DNA from: an uncultured Sphingomonas sp.
Lineage (GTDB): Bacteria; Pseudomonadota; Alphaproteobacteria; Sphingomonadales; Sphingomonadaceae
Reading direction: 5' to 3'
Length of the DNA stretch: 37,838 nt
Assembly (NCBI RefSeq): GCF_902806285.1
Contig: NZ_CADCWA010000190.1
Span: 1-37,838, forward strand
Shown: piece after piece, positions 10,245 to 20,200 of the stretch
Layout of the letters: each line of letters starts with the position of its first letter
Numbering within the stretch: the first letter of the stretch is position 1
Position numbers and translations under genes: made by a program
Notes under the pieces: generated by a model
Databases searched by the model: none
Told to the model about the DNA's origin: nothing
The model's input: the letters and a program-made list of their open reading frames with translations, nothing else

Positions 10245-12962
10245 TCAGGCGGCGCGGGCGTCCGGGCTGGCCGCCGCGGCGTGCAGCAGGGCCGCGCGCA
10301 ACGGCTCGATCTCGCCGATCCCGAGCTTCTTTCCGTCGGAGCGGGTCAGGTAGAAGACGTCGACCGCCCGCTCTCCATAGGTCGCAATGTGAGCGGAGTG
10401 GACGACGTGCCCGAGGCGGAAGATCGCGCCGGCGAGCGCCGCCAGCAGTCCGGGCCGGTCGGAAGCGTTCACTTCCGCCACCGTGGTCCGCCGCGACGCG
10501 CGCTCGGCGATGACCACCGAGGGCGCAACCGCGAACGGCTGGCTACCAGGCGGCAACGGCACCGCGGCGGGCTGTTCCGTCGCCAGCGCGGCCGCGGTCG
10601 CGCGGATTAGGCGGGCGCGCAGCCGCTTGTCGGAGTAGGGCCGGCCCCGCCCGTCCTGGACCAGCAGATTGTCCAGCGCCATGCCGTCCCGCGTCGTGTG
10701 GATGCGCGCGCCCACGATATTGGCCCCGGCCGCGGCCAGCGCCGCGCAGATGCGGTAGAACAAGCCGGGCCGGTCGGGCGCGAACACGCTCAGCCGGGTC
10801 GCGCCCTCCTCCTCCCCGGCCAGGCTGACGCTGGGCTGCAGCTCGCCGATGCGGGCCTCGGCCGCGGCGATCTGGCGCGCGTTGGCGAGAATCCATTCGG
10901 GCGGCTCGGCCACCCAGTAGCTGTCGGGCAGGCGGCGGGTATGGGCCCGCGCGGCGCTCGCCTTCCAGCCAAGCGCTTGGGTCAGCGCCTGCTGGCGGGC
11001 GGCGACCTCCTCAGCCCGCCCGCTCCCCTTGTGCCCGCGCCGCAGCCGTTCCTCCGCCAGCTCGTACAGGGTCCGCAGCAGCTGGCGCTTCCAGTCGGTC
11101 CAGGTGCCGGGACCCACCGCGCGGATGTCCACCACCGTCAGGATCAGCAGCACGCGCAGCCGCTCCGGGCTCTGCACGACGCCCACGAAGTCCTCAATCG
11201 TCTTGGGGTCGGCGAGGTCGCGCTTGAAGGCCGTCGCGGACAGCAGCAGGTGGTGGCGGACCAGCCAGGCCACGGTCTCCGTCTCGGCCGGATCGAGCCC
11301 TAGGCGCGGGCACAGCTGCAGCGCGATCTCGGCGCCGAGCAGCGAATGGTCGCCGCCGCGGCCCTTGGCGATATCGTGCAGCAGCACGGCAACGTAGAGG
11401 CTGCGACGCGAGTCGATTTGCTTGAACAGGGGGGTAGCGAGCGGGTGGTCCTCCGCCAGTTCGCCCCGCTCGATCGCGGCGAGCAGGCCGACCGCACGAA
11501 TGGTATGCTCGTCCACCGTATAATGGTGGTACATGTCGAACTGCATCTGCGCGACGATTCGGCCGAAGTCGGGCACGAAACGGCCGAACACCCCGGTCTC
11601 GTTCATCCACCGCAGCACCACCTCCGGCCGCTCGCGGTTGGTCAGCACCTCCAGGAACAGCGCATTGGCGGTGGGATCGTCGCGGACCGAGTCGACCAGC
11701 CGGGCGTCCCTGGCGGCGGCGCGCATGGCATAGGGATGGACATCGAGGCCTCCGCGGGCGGCCAGGGCGAACAGCTGGAGCAGGCGCACCGGATCCTGGG
11801 CGAGGAAGCCGTCGGACGGGATGCTCAGCCGCCCGCGGTCGAGCACGAAGCCATGCAGCCGCCGCGGCCGGCGCCGAAAGGTCGGCAGCGCGAACCGCCG
11901 TCCCTTCGCGCCCTGCTGCTCGTCCAGCTGGGCCAGGAACAGGCCGGTCAGGTCGCCGACCGTCTTCGCCTGCAGATAGTAGAAGTGCATAAAGCGTTCG
12001 ACGGCCGACTTGCCCGGCCGGTCGGTGTAGCGCATCGCCTCGGCGATCAGCCGCTGATGGTCGAAGGTCAGCCGCTCCTCCGCCCGCCCGGCGATCCGGT
12101 GGAGGTGGCAGCGCACCGACCAGAAGAAGCGCTCGGCCCGGTCGAAGCGGGAGAACTCCGCCCGGGTCAGCAGGCCGGTGCCGACCAGCTCGGCCGGGGT
12201 TTCGACTCCGTGGACGTATTTGCCGATCCAGTAGAGGGTATGGAGATCACGCAACGCTCCCTTGCCGTTCTTGACGTTGGGTTCGACCAGGTAGCGGCTG
12301 TCGCCCATCTTGCGATGGCGTTCGTCGCGTTCGGCAAGCTTCGCGGCCGTGAACTCCGCGGCCGTGCCCGCCACCACCTCGCTGCGGAAGCGCTCAAACG
12401 CTTCTTCGAACAACGGCCGGTCGCCGCCGACGAAGCGGGACTCCAGCATGGCGGTGCGCACCGTCATGTCGCTTCTCGCCAGGCTGAGCAGTTCGGGCAC
12501 GGTGCGGACCGCCTGTCCGACCTTCAGCTTGAGGTCCCACAGCAGGTAGAGCGTGGCTTCGATCACCTGCTCGCACCAGGGCGCGCGGGGCTGGGGCGTC
12601 AGGAACATGAGGTCGATGTCGCTGAACGGCGCCATCTCGCCGCGCCCGTAGCCGCCGAGCGCGACCAGGCTCACCCGCTCGGCGGTGGAAGGATTGGCGA
12701 CCGGGTAGAGCCGGGTGGCGGCATAGCCGAAAGCCAGTTCGACGATCTGGTCGGTGAGCGAGGCGGTGGCGGCGGCATGGACCCGTCCGCGCGAGGGTTC
12801 GGCTTCGATTCGGCGGGCAATCTCGGCGCGGCCTGTTCGCAAATCTTCGGCCAGTGCGGCGCAAGCGGCTGCCCGGTCCGCGCCCGCGAGCCGTTCGGCC
12901 ATCTGCTGCCGATCAATGAGCGCCGCGCGACGCTCAACCAGGTTGAAGCGTGTGGCGGCCAT
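10245..12962 (-). CDS. glnD: Bifunctional PII uridylyltransferase/uridylyl-removing enzyme GlnD
   Basis: GlnD senses glutamine and adds or removes UMP on PII proteins, controlling nitrogen assimilation. The protein is 905 aa from the ATG at 12962. The nucleotidyltransferase motif GGYGRGEMAPFSDIDLMFL is at about 102-121. The HD domain for UMP removal includes DEHTIRAVGL and LLHDIAKGRGGDHS (about 480-540). Two ACT domains follow at the C-terminus (about 720 on: FAPDRPGLFYRICAALAAAG and ASDRPGLLAALAGAIF). The frame remains open upstream into mutS, but the start overlapping the mutS stop (ATGA) gives the family N-terminus [12 protein letters not shown]. It is probably co-transcribed with mutS. 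Confidence 0.95.
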   Translation of the reverse strand: MAATRFNLVERRAALIDRQQMAERLAGADRAAACAALAEDLRTGRAEIARRIEAEPSRGRVHAAATASLTDQIVELAFGYAATRLYPVANPSTAERVSLVALGGYGRGEMAPFSDIDLMFLTPQPRAPWCEQVIEATLYLLWDLKLKVGQAVRTVPELLSLARSDMTVRTAMLESRFVGGDRPLFEEAFERFRSEVVAGTAAEFTAAKLAERDERHRKMGDSRYLVEPNVKNGKGALRDLHTLYWIGKYVHGVETPAELVGTGLLTRAEFSRFDRAERFFWSVRCHLHRIAGRAEERLTFDHQRLIAEAMRYTDRPGKSAVERFMHFYYLQAKTVGDLTGLFLAQLDEQQGAKGRRFALPTFRRRPRRLHGFVLDRGRLSIPSDGFLAQDPVRLLQLFALAARGGLDVHPYAMRAAARDARLVDSVRDDPTANALFLEVLTNRERPEVVLRWMNETGVFGRFVPDFGRIVAQMQFDMYHHYTVDEHTIRAVGLLAAIERGELAEDHPLATPLFKQIDSRRSLYVAVLLHDIAKGRGGDHSLLGAEIALQLCPRLGLDPAETETVAWLVRHHLLLSATAFKRDLADPKTIEDFVGVVQSPERLRVLLILTVVDIRAVGPGTWTDWKRQLLRTLYELAEERLRRGHKGSGRAEEVAARQQALTQALGWKASAARAHTRRLPDSYWVAEPPEWILANARQIAAAEARIGELQPSVSLAGEEEGATRLSVFAPDRPGLFYRICAALAAAGANIVGARIHTTRDGMALDNLLVQDGRGRPYSDKRLRARLIRATAAALATEQPAAVPLPPGSQPFAVAPSVVIAERASRRTTVAEVNASDRPGLLAALAGAIFRLGHVVHSAHIATYGERAVDVFYLTRSDGKKLGIGEIEPLRAALLHAAAASPDARAA

Positions 12963-15583
12963 CAGCCGCGCTCTGCCGCCAGCCGCTTGAGCCGGTACAA
13001 GGCGTCGAGCGCCTCGCGCGGGGTCAGGCTGTCGGGATCGAGGTCCGTCACGGCTTGAAGCAGGGGATCGGCAGGCGGTTCGGCCTGGGCGGCGGCGGCG
13101 AACAGCGGCAGGTCGTCGAGCCCGGCCGCGATCCCGCCGGTAGCGTCGCGGCCGGCCTCCAGCTTGGCCAGCACCGCCTTGGCGCGCGTCACCACGGCCG
13201 GCGGCAGGCCGGCGAGGCGCGCGACCGCGATGCCGTAGCTGCGGTCCGCCGGCCCGTCCGCCAGCTCGTGCAGCAAGACCAGATCGCCCTTCCACTCGCG
13301 CGCCCGCACATGGTGCAGGGACAGCGCGTCGAGCCGTCCAGCGAGGCGGGTCAGCTCGTGATAATGGGTGGCGAACAGGGTGCGGCAGCCAACCGCACCG
13401 TGCATCGCCTCGACCACCGCCCAAGCGATCGCCAGCCCGTCGTAGGTCGAGGTGCCGCGCCCGATCTCGTCCAGGATGACCAGGCTGTTCCTGGTCGCCT
13501 GCGCCAGAATGGCCGCGGTCTCGACCATCTCGACCATGAAGGTGGAGCGGCCGCGCGCCAAGTTATCGGATGCGCCGACCCGGCTGAACAAGCGGTCGAC
13601 TATGCCGAGCCGCGCCTGGCTCGCGGGCACGAAGCTGCCGGACTGGGCGAGCAGGGCGATCAGCGCCGTCTGGCGCAGGAAGGTCGACTTGCCGCCCATG
13701 TTGGGACCGGTGATCAGCCACAGCCGGTCGTGCGGCCCCAGGCTGCAATCGTTGGCGATGAAGCGCTCGCCCGAGCCCTTGAGCGCGCTTTCCACCACCG
13801 GGTGACGGCCGCCCTCGATCTCCAGGCAGGGCGTATCGGCGAAGGCGGGACGGCACCAGCCGCCCTCCCCGGCCCGTTCGGCATGACTCGCGGCGACGTC
13901 GATCCGCGCGATGGCGTCCGCGGTGTCGGCGATGGCCCCGGCAGCCCGGACAGCGAGCGCCGTCAGCTCCTCCAGATGCGCCTGCTCGGCGCCGAGCGCG
14001 TGCGCGCCCGCCTCGATGACCTTGCTCGCCTCCTGGTGCAGCGCGGGGGAGTTGAAGCGCACGACGCCGGCGAGGGTCTGGCGATGGGTGAAGCCGCTGT
14101 CGGGCGCGAGCAGCCGGTCCGCATGCCTCGCCGAGACCTCGACATGATAGCCGAGCACCGCATTGTGCCGGATTTTGAGCGAGCCGATGCCGGTCGCGTC
14201 GCGGTAGCGCCCTTCCAGTTCGGCGATCGCCCGGCGGCCGTCCGACGAAGCCGCGTGCAAGGCGTCGAGCTCGGGGTCGTAGCCTTCGGCGATGTAGCCG
14301 CCCTTGGCGGGATCGAGCGGGGGCGAAGCGACCAGGGCGGCGCCCAATCGCGCGACCAGCTCGTCATGCCCGCCCAAGCGCGGCAGCAGCTGCACGAGCA
14401 GCGCGGGCTGGTCGGGCTCGGCCGCCAGCGCAGCTCGCAAGTCCGCCGCGCTCGCCAAGCCGTCGCGCAGCAAGGCGAGGTCGCGCGGCCCTCCGCGGCC
14501 GGCCACCAGCCGTCCCAGCGCCCGGCCGATGTCGGGCATCGCCCGCAATGCGTCGCGGACGCGGCCGCGCAGCAAGGCGGCCTCGTGCAGCCATTGCACC
14601 AGCGTCAGCCGCCCGTCGATCGTGCGGCGGTCGAGTAGCGGCGCGGACAGGTCGGCGCCGAGCAGCCGCCGTCCGGCGGCAGTGACGCAGCGGTCGATCT
14701 CGCCCAGCAGCGATCCCGCCACGCTGCCCTCCGCCGTCCGGCAGATCTCCAGGCTGGCGCGGGTGGCGACGTCGATCGCCATATGCTCCAGCCGGGCGAT
14801 CCGCCGCGGCGCGGCGAGGAAAGCGGTCGCCTCCTTCTGCGTGGCATCGAGGTAGGCCAGCAACCCGCCCGCGGCCGCCAGCTCCGCCCGGCTGAGTTCG
14901 CCGAAACCGTCGAGGCTGGCCACGGCGAAGCGCCGGATCAGTGCGCGCTCGCCGTTCGCGCTGTCGAACCCGCCCTTGCCCGGCGTGCACTTGATGCCGG
15001 GGAGCTTGGCCTCAGCGATGGTCTCGGCGGGCGACAGGCGGGCGAGTTCGGCCTGGAGGTCGCCTGGACCGCAGGCGATCAGCTCGAACCGGCCCGTGGA
15101 GATGTCGGCGGCGGCGATGCCCCACTCGCCTGCTCCGGACCCCGATCCGGGGTCCCCGGCCCTGGCCACGGCCGCCAGCCAGTTGGCCGCGCCGCTCTCG
15201 AGCAGCGTGTCCTCCGTCAGCGTTCCAGGCGTGACCAGCCGGATGATCGCCCGGTCAACCAGCGCCTTGGACCCGCGAGCCTTGCGCGCCTCCGCCGGGC
15301 TCTCCGTCTGCTCGGCGATGGCGACCCGGTGGCCGGCACGGATCAGGCGGGCGAGATAGGATTCGGCCGAATGCACCGGCACGCCGCACATCGGCACCGG
15401 CTCGCCCGCGTCCGCGCCGCGCTTGGTGAGCGCAATGTCGAGGCACCCGGCTGCCGCCTTGGCGTCATCGAAGAACAGCTCGAAGAAGTCGCCCATCCGA
15501 TAGAACAGCAGCGCGTCACCCGCCTCGGCCTTGAGGCGGTGGTATTGCTGCATCATCGGGGTGGCGTCGTCCGCGCGGGCCAT
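12962..15583 (-). CDS. mutS: DNA mismatch repair protein MutS
   Basis: MutS recognises mismatches and starts repair. At 873 aa it is full length. The mismatch-reading Phe-x-Glu motif is at 33-35 in [10 protein letters not shown]. Walker A is GPNMGGKST at about 626-634. Walker B ([22 protein letters not shown]) begins at about residue 700. The C-terminal helix-turn-helix region ends in [17 protein letters not shown] Gly/Ser-rich insertion ([10 protein letters not shown], about residues 142-151) is encoded by a palindromic sequence and sits in the connector region. The stop overlaps the glnD start. Confidence 0.96.
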   Translation of the reverse strand: MARADDATPMMQQYHRLKAEAGDALLFYRMGDFFELFFDDAKAAAGCLDIALTKRGADAGEPVPMCGVPVHSAESYLARLIRAGHRVAIAEQTESPAEARKARGSKALVDRAIIRLVTPGTLTEDTLLESGAANWLAAVARAGDPGSGSGAGEWGIAAADISTGRFELIACGPGDLQAELARLSPAETIAEAKLPGIKCTPGKGGFDSANGERALIRRFAVASLDGFGELSRAELAAAGGLLAYLDATQKEATAFLAAPRRIARLEHMAIDVATRASLEICRTAEGSVAGSLLGEIDRCVTAAGRRLLGADLSAPLLDRRTIDGRLTLVQWLHEAALLRGRVRDALRAMPDIGRALGRLVAGRGGPRDLALLRDGLASAADLRAALAAEPDQPALLVQLLPRLGGHDELVARLGAALVASPPLDPAKGGYIAEGYDPELDALHAASSDGRRAIAELEGRYRDATGIGSLKIRHNAVLGYHVEVSARHADRLLAPDSGFTHRQTLAGVVRFNSPALHQEASKVIEAGAHALGAEQAHLEELTALAVRAAGAIADTADAIARIDVAASHAERAGEGGWCRPAFADTPCLEIEGGRHPVVESALKGSGERFIANDCSLGPHDRLWLITGPNMGGKSTFLRQTALIALLAQSGSFVPASQARLGIVDRLFSRVGASDNLARGRSTFMVEMVETAAILAQATRNSLVILDEIGRGTSTYDGLAIAWAVVEAMHGAVGCRTLFATHYHELTRLAGRLDALSLHHVRAREWKGDLVLLHELADGPADRSYGIAVARLAGLPPAVVTRAKAVLAKLEAGRDATGGIAAGLDDLPLFAAAAQAEPPADPLLQAVTDLDPDSLTPREALDALYRLKRLAAERG
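15135..15159. repeat. Short GC palindrome embedded in mutS
   Basis: GGACCCC (15137-15143) and GGGGTCC (15149-15155) form a perfect 7-bp inverted repeat around GATCC, with further CCGG at both edges. It resembles the cores of intergenic palindromic repeats frequent in sphingomonads and caulobacters, of the form GGACCCC...GGGGTCC. On the mutS strand it encodes the flexible segment DPGSGSG. Confidence 0.6.
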
Positions 15584-15663
15584 GGGGTTGAGTTAGCCCG
15601 CTTGCACTGCCCCGGACAGCCCTTTCGCTCGTCCTCGGCGGAGCGCGTCGGCAAAGGAACGCT

Positions 15664-17754
15664 TCAGAGCCGCTCCGCGCTCGATACCTGGTCCGCCGCC
15701 CTAAGCGCCGCCAGGATCGCGTGGAGGTGCGCCAGGTCGTGCACTTCCACGTCCACATGGAAGGTGTGGAACGAGCCGTCACGGTGCATCAGCGCCAAGT
15801 TGACGATGTTGGCGCCCTTGCCGCCAAGCACGCCGGCCATCACGCCAAGCGCGCCCGCGACGTCGCGCAGAATGATGCACAGCCGCGCGGTCGCACCGTC
15901 CGAGCCGTCGCCCCAGGCGAGATCCATCCAGTCGGCGTCCACATCGGTAGCGAGCCGGTCGCAGCCGATGGCGTGCACCTCGATCTCCTCATCCTCGCGG
16001 CGGAGGCCGACGATGCGGTCGCCGGGAATCGGATGGCAGCAGGGCGCGAGGTGATAGGCGACGCCCGCGGTCAGCCCCTTGATGGAGATCGCCCGCTTCT
16101 GCGCGACCGGACGCGGAGCGACGTCGCCACCGGTCGAGCCGGGCATCAGCGCTTCCATCAGCGCTTCGTCGCCGATCCGCTTGCGCGCGATGGCGATCAT
16201 CAGCGCGTCCTCGTCCTCCAGCTTCAGCTTCTTGAGCGTGCGCGGCAGCGCTTCGGCGGGCAGCGGGACCGGCAGTCGGGCGACGATCTCATCGAAGATC
16301 TTGCGGCCAAGCTCGACCGTCTCGTCCCGCTCCTTGTGACGGGCGAAGCGGCGCACCGCCGAGCGCGCCTTGCCGGTCGCGACGAAGCGCAGCCAGGACG
16401 GCTGGGGATGCTGCGCGTCGCTGGTCAGGATGTCGACCTGGTCGCCGTTCTCCAGCAGCGTGCGCAGCGGCACCACCCGGCCGTTGACCTTGGCGCCGAC
16501 GGTCTGGTCGCCGAGCCGCGTGTGCACCGCATAGGCGAAGTCGACCGGAGTCGCGCCCTTGGGCAGCTGGATGAGCTCGCCCTTGGGCGTGAAGGCGAAG
16601 ATCCGGTCCTGGTACATCGCCATGCGGGTATGCTCGAGCAGCTCTTCCGGGCTGTCGGCATGGTCGAGGATCTCGACCAGGTCGTCGATCCACGGCACCC
16701 GCACGTCGGCGCTGGGCTTGCCTTCCTTGTAGGCCCAGTGCGCAGCCAGCCCCTGCTCGGCCTGTTCGTGCATCGTGCGGGTACGGATCTGAATCTCGAT
16801 CCGCATCTTGGTGTCGTGGATGACCGAGGTGTGCAGCGACCGGTAGCCGTTGCGCTTGGGGGTGGAGATGAAGTCCTTGAAGCGGCCGGGTACCATCGGC
16901 CAGCGGCGATGGATCAGCCCCAGCGCGCGGTAGCATTGGTCCACGTCGTCGACGATCACGCGAAAGGCCATGACGTCCGATAGCTGCTCGAAGCTGATGT
17001 GCCGCTCGGCCATCTTCTTCCAGATGCTGTAGGGATGCTTCTCGCGGCCGGTGACCTCCGCTTCCAGCCCGTTGTCGGCGAGGTGCAGCCGGAGCCCCAG
17101 GCCGATGCGGCTGACGATGTCGCCGCCTTCGGCATGCAGCTGCGCCAGGCGGCGGGTGATGGATGCGTAGGCGTCGGGCTCGAGTTCGGTGAACGCGAGC
17201 GTCTGCATCTCGTTCATGATCTCGTACATGCCGATCCGCTCGGCCAGCGGCGCGTAGATGTCCATCGTCTCGCGCGCGATGCGTCGGCGCTTTTCTCCAC
17301 TCTCGATGTGGTGAAGCGTGCGCATGTTGTGCAGCCGGTCCGCAAGCTTGACCAGCAGCACGCGGATGTCGTCGGACAGCGCCAGCAGGAACTTGCGGAG
17401 GTTCTCGGCCGCCCGCTCGCTTTCCGATTGCGCCTCGATCTTGCTGAGCTTGGTGACCCCGTCGACCAGCCGCGCCACGTTCGGCCCGAACAGCCGCTCG
17501 ATCTCGTCGGGGGTGGCGACCGTATCCTCGATGGTGTCGTGGAGAATGCCGGTGACAATGGTTTCGTCGTCGAGCTTGAGGTCGGTGAGGATGCCCGCGA
17601 CCTCGATCGGATGGCTGAAATAGGGATCGCCGCTGGCCCGGGTCTGCGCGCCATGCGCCTTCATCGAGAACACATAGGCGCGGTTGATCAGGCCTTCGTC
17701 CGCGTCGGGATCGTAGGAGCGGACCCGCTCGACCAGTTCATATTGGCGTAGCAC
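15664..17754 (-). CDS. rel: Bifunctional (p)ppGpp synthetase/hydrolase (RSH family)
   Basis: This enzyme makes and degrades the stringent-response alarmone (p)ppGpp. From GTG 17754 the protein is 696 aa and starts VLRQYELVERVRSYDPDADE, close to the usual family start. The HD hydrolase motifs are intact (YFSHPIEVAG and GILHDTIEDT), as is the synthetase core (FKDFISTPKRNGYRSLHT and EIQIRT). RFKD is the charge motif of bifunctional enzymes. A TGS domain (IFAFTPKGELIQLPKGATPV) and a C-terminal ACT domain follow. An in-frame ATG at 17817 would add 21 residues, with no better ribosome site. It is divergent from the HxlR-type regulator. Confidence 0.94.
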   Translation of the reverse strand: MLRQYELVERVRSYDPDADEGLINRAYVFSMKAHGAQTRASGDPYFSHPIEVAGILTDLKLDDETIVTGILHDTIEDTVATPDEIERLFGPNVARLVDGVTKLSKIEAQSESERAAENLRKFLLALSDDIRVLLVKLADRLHNMRTLHHIESGEKRRRIARETMDIYAPLAERIGMYEIMNEMQTLAFTELEPDAYASITRRLAQLHAEGGDIVSRIGLGLRLHLADNGLEAEVTGREKHPYSIWKKMAERHISFEQLSDVMAFRVIVDDVDQCYRALGLIHRRWPMVPGRFKDFISTPKRNGYRSLHTSVIHDTKMRIEIQIRTRTMHEQAEQGLAAHWAYKEGKPSADVRVPWIDDLVEILDHADSPEELLEHTRMAMYQDRIFAFTPKGELIQLPKGATPVDFAYAVHTRLGDQTVGAKVNGRVVPLRTLLENGDQVDILTSDAQHPQPSWLRFVATGKARSAVRRFARHKERDETVELGRKIFDEIVARLPVPLPAEALPRTLKKLKLEDEDALMIAIARKRIGDEALMEALMPGSTGGDVAPRPVAQKRAISIKGLTAGVAYHLAPCCHPIPGDRIVGLRREDEEIEVHAIGCDRLATDVDADWMDLAWGDGSDGATARLCIILRDVAGALGVMAGVLGGKGANIVNLALMHRDGSFHTFHVDVEVHDLAHLHAILAALRAADQVSSAERL

Positions 17755-17904
17755 CTGATCTATGTGGGCCGGCAATCGGCTCTGTTGCAAGTGCGAACGT
17801 GCAGCACCGTGCGACAAAAGGCTTTCGATTCAGCGAGCTTTAGCTATTCAGCTGCTAGAAGATGTGCTTGTATTGCTTGGCCGACTGGAAAAAGGGGCTG
17901 CGGC

Positions 17905-18417
17905 TTGACCCGTGACATCAGCCATATCGATGCGTTCAAGGCGGCGGCCATGCGTTGCCCCTTGCCGAGCGCGATCGATCTGATCGGCGAGAAATGGGCC
18001 TTCCTGATCGTCCGCGGGGCGCTGAACGGGCTGCAGCATTTCGAAGAGTTCCAGGCCTGCCTCGGCATCGCCCGCAACATCCTGTCGGACCGGCTGGCCA
18101 AGATGGTCACGGGCGGCATCCTACAGCGCGCGGCCGACCCGTGCGACCGGCGCAAGGTGATCTACTCGTTGACTGCAAAGGGCGAGGCCCTGCTGCCCGT
18201 GGTGCTGGCGCTGCGCCAATGGGGCATGGACTGGGGGCACGGCACCAACGACCGGATCGTAGCGGACGCCCGCGACGGCAAGCCGATCGGCCGCATCGCC
18301 ATTCATGCGCATGACGGGCGTGAGCTTGCGCTGCACGAATTGACGTGGGTCGAGAGCGACGGCCGCGAGTACCGGCGCCCGGAGCCGCTAAGGATCGTCA
18401 AGAACGCCGCCGCCTAG
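17905..18417 (+). CDS. HxlR-type winged-helix transcriptional regulator
   Basis: A 170-aa MarR/HxlR-type DNA-binding protein. The typical pattern CPLPSAIDLIGEKWAFLIVR (Cys18), FEEFQACLGIARNILSDRLA, the wing residues DRRKVIYSLTAKGEAL and LRQWGMDW are present. The extra C-terminal part (GRIAIHAHDGRELALHEL) is seen in a subset of the family. The start is TTG 17905, preceded by an AAAGGGG stretch; ATG 17950 would remove part of the domain. The frame stays open back to 17764, overlapping the rel promoter side. The conserved cysteine near the N-terminus is used for redox or electrophile sensing in some relatives. The target is unknown. Confidence 0.82.
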   Translation: MTRDISHIDAFKAAAMRCPLPSAIDLIGEKWAFLIVRGALNGLQHFEEFQACLGIARNILSDRLAKMVTGGILQRAADPCDRRKVIYSLTAKGEALLPVVLALRQWGMDWGHGTNDRIVADARDGKPIGRIAIHAHDGRELALHELTWVESDGREYRRPEPLRIVKNAAA

Positions 18418-18434
18418 TCGGCGCGCGAACGCAC

Positions 18435-18776
18435 TTACTCGTAGTCGCCGCCGCTGGGGTTCGGCCGCGGCGGCGCAGCCGCGGTCAGGCGCAGCGCCTC
18501 CGCCGACTCGCTGAGGCTCGCCAGCTCGTCCGTTGCATCCTCTTCGTCGATCTGGACGCGCTGCAGACCGCTGACCACCGCTTCCTCCAGATCGCGCGGA
18601 CGAACGGTTTCTTCCGCGATCTCACGCAGGGCGACGACCGGGTTCTTGTCGCGGTCGCGGTCGATGGTGAGATCGGCTCCGCCCGAGATCTGCCGCGCCC
18701 GCTGCGCGGCGAGCAGCACGAGGTCGAAGCGGTTGGGGATCTTGTCGACGCAATCTTCGACGGTGACGCGCGCCAT
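18435..18776 (-). CDS. rpoZ: DNA-directed RNA polymerase omega subunit
   Basis: A 113-aa omega subunit that helps assemble RNA polymerase and contributes to the ppGpp site. The N-terminal family signature is clear: [47 protein letters not shown]. The C-terminal tail (about 85-113) is variable and Pro/Ala-rich, as in other alphaproteobacteria. Its placement close to a (p)ppGpp synthetase matches a frequent bacterial neighbourhood, although here a regulator gene on the other strand separates them. It ends 17 bases from that regulator's stop, in convergent orientation. Confidence 0.95.
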   Translation of the reverse strand: MARVTVEDCVDKIPNRFDLVLLAAQRARQISGGADLTIDRDRDKNPVVALREIAEETVRPRDLEEAVVSGLQRVQIDEEDATDELASLSESAEALRLTAAAPPRPNPSGGDYE

Positions 18777-18911
18777 GGACTGGCCTGCCTTCTGTCTGGA
18801 ACAGGATGGAAACGGGAGCGGGCGAGTTAGGGCGACGCGCCCGGACTGTCAAGGAAAGCGGCAACCTTCCCAGCCTGCGACAGGTGCCGATGGGCGCTTG
18901 CCACATGGGCC

Positions 18912-20111
18912 ATGTCGCTCCAAGCCGAACGCATGGCCGACGCCGTGCCGTCCACTCCTGCCCTCCAGGCTTCGCGGATCAAGGCGGCGATCGCCGGCAC
19001 GCGACTGGAGGTACTCGACACTGGCGCGGACCGGCTGCGGACCCTGCTCGCCCTGATCGGCGGGGCGCAGCATAGCATCCGCCTGCTGTTCTACATGTTC
19101 TCCGGCGATGAGGCGGGGGCGGCGGTGCGCGACGCGCTGACAGAGGCGGCGGCGCGTGGCGTTGCGGTGAAACTGGTGGTGGACGGGTTCGGGTCGAACG
19201 TCACCCCCGCTTTCTTCGAAGGCCTGCGTGACCATGGCGGGGAAGCCTGCCTGTTCCACCCGCGGTATGGACGGCGCTATCTCCTGCGCAACCACCAGAA
19301 ACTGGTGGTGGTCGACGACGCCCGGGCGATCATCGGCGGCGCCAACATCAACAAGGAATATCTCAGCGACGGCCGGCCGGAAGACTGGCGCGACCTGTGG
19401 CTGCTGGTGGAAGGACCCGCGGTTCCGCCTGCCGGGCGCTATTTCGACGCGGTGCACCGGTGGACCGCGACGGACGGCGCCAAGATGCGCGCCCTGCGCC
19501 GGATCATCCGCCGCCACAGCCAGCACCAGGGCCCGCTGCAGTGGCGCTACTCGGGCCCGATGAGCCGAAGCAACCTGTGGACCCGGCCGATCATGGGGGA
19601 GATCGCCAGCGGGCGCAGCCTTCACCTCATCTCCGCCTACTTCTCGCCCCCGTTCGCGATGCTGCGCCGGATCGCGCGGCTGGGCCGGCGCGGCAGCGTA
19701 CGGATCATCACCGCCGCCAAGTCGGACAACAACGCCACCATCGCGGCGGCGCGGCACACCTATGCCCGGCTGCTGCGCGCAGGGGTCGAGATGTACGAGT
19801 ACCAGCCGGCCAAGCTCCACACCAAGCTCGTGATGGTCGACGATATCGTCTACATCGGCTCGTCCAACTTCGATTTCCGCAGCCTGTACATGAACCTCGA
19901 GGTGATGCTGCGGATCGAGGATCGGGGCTTCGCCGCGCAGATGCGCCGATATTTCGATGGGGAGCTCGAGCAAAGCCAGCCGATCACGCCCGAGTTCCAC
20001 CGTCGGCGCGCGACCTGGCTCCGGCGGATGAAGTGGACGGTAAGCCATTGGCTGGTGACCGCTGTGGACTACACCGTTACCCGGCGGCTGAACTTCGGCG
20101 CGGAACGCTAG
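18912..20111 (+). CDS. Phospholipase D family protein, cardiolipin-synthase-like
   Basis: A 399-aa protein with two complete HKD motifs: His128-x-Lys130-x4-Asp135 in NHQKLVVVDDARAIIGGANI, and His303-x-Lys305-x4-Asp310 in KLHTKLVMVDDIVYIGSSNF. Two HKD halves form one active site in this superfamily. The layout resembles ClsB-type cardiolipin synthases without the N-terminal membrane helices of ClsA; cardiolipin synthesis is therefore likely but not proven. An ATG at 18933 is an alternative start, as no strong ribosome site supports 18912. It converges on a PmtA-like methyltransferase, another possible lipid-modifying enzyme. Confidence 0.88.
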   Translation: MSLQAERMADAVPSTPALQASRIKAAIAGTRLEVLDTGADRLRTLLALIGGAQHSIRLLFYMFSGDEAGAAVRDALTEAAARGVAVKLVVDGFGSNVTPAFFEGLRDHGGEACLFHPRYGRRYLLRNHQKLVVVDDARAIIGGANINKEYLSDGRPEDWRDLWLLVEGPAVPPAGRYFDAVHRWTATDGAKMRALRRIIRRHSQHQGPLQWRYSGPMSRSNLWTRPIMGEIASGRSLHLISAYFSPPFAMLRRIARLGRRGSVRIITAAKSDNNATIAAARHTYARLLRAGVEMYEYQPAKLHTKLVMVDDIVYIGSSNFDFRSLYMNLEVMLRIEDRGFAAQMRRYFDGELEQSQPITPEFHRRRATWLRRMKWTVSHWLVTAVDYTVTRRLNFGAER

Positions 20112-20119
20112 GCGTTTGC

Positions 20120-20190
20120 GCTCCTCCGAAGGCGGGAGCCCAGTGCTTCTTCAGGCAAGGGAGAAACTCGGCTCCTGCCCTCGCAGGAGC
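20120..20190. repeat. Pair of inverted REP-like palindromes between convergent genes
   Basis: Two related short palindromes lie in opposite orientation. The first (20120-20139, GCTCC...GGAGC) is degenerate. The second (20171-20190) has a perfect 8-bp stem, GCTCCTGC-CCTC-GCAGGAGC. The two halves are approximate reverse complements, so the pair can also fold as a longer stem. The sequence resembles an interspersed repeat common in sphingomonads (GCTCCTGCGAAGGCAGGAGC type). It lies between the stops of the phospholipase D gene and the methyltransferase gene and may also end transcription. Confidence 0.7.
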
Positions 20191-20200
20191 ACCGCGGGGC

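Noticed and set aside
11346-14638. Long + strand open frames opposite glnD and mutS
   Set aside because: They translate to Arg/Gly/Ala-rich sequence with no recognisable domain, while glnD and mutS on the other strand are full-length with all motifs.
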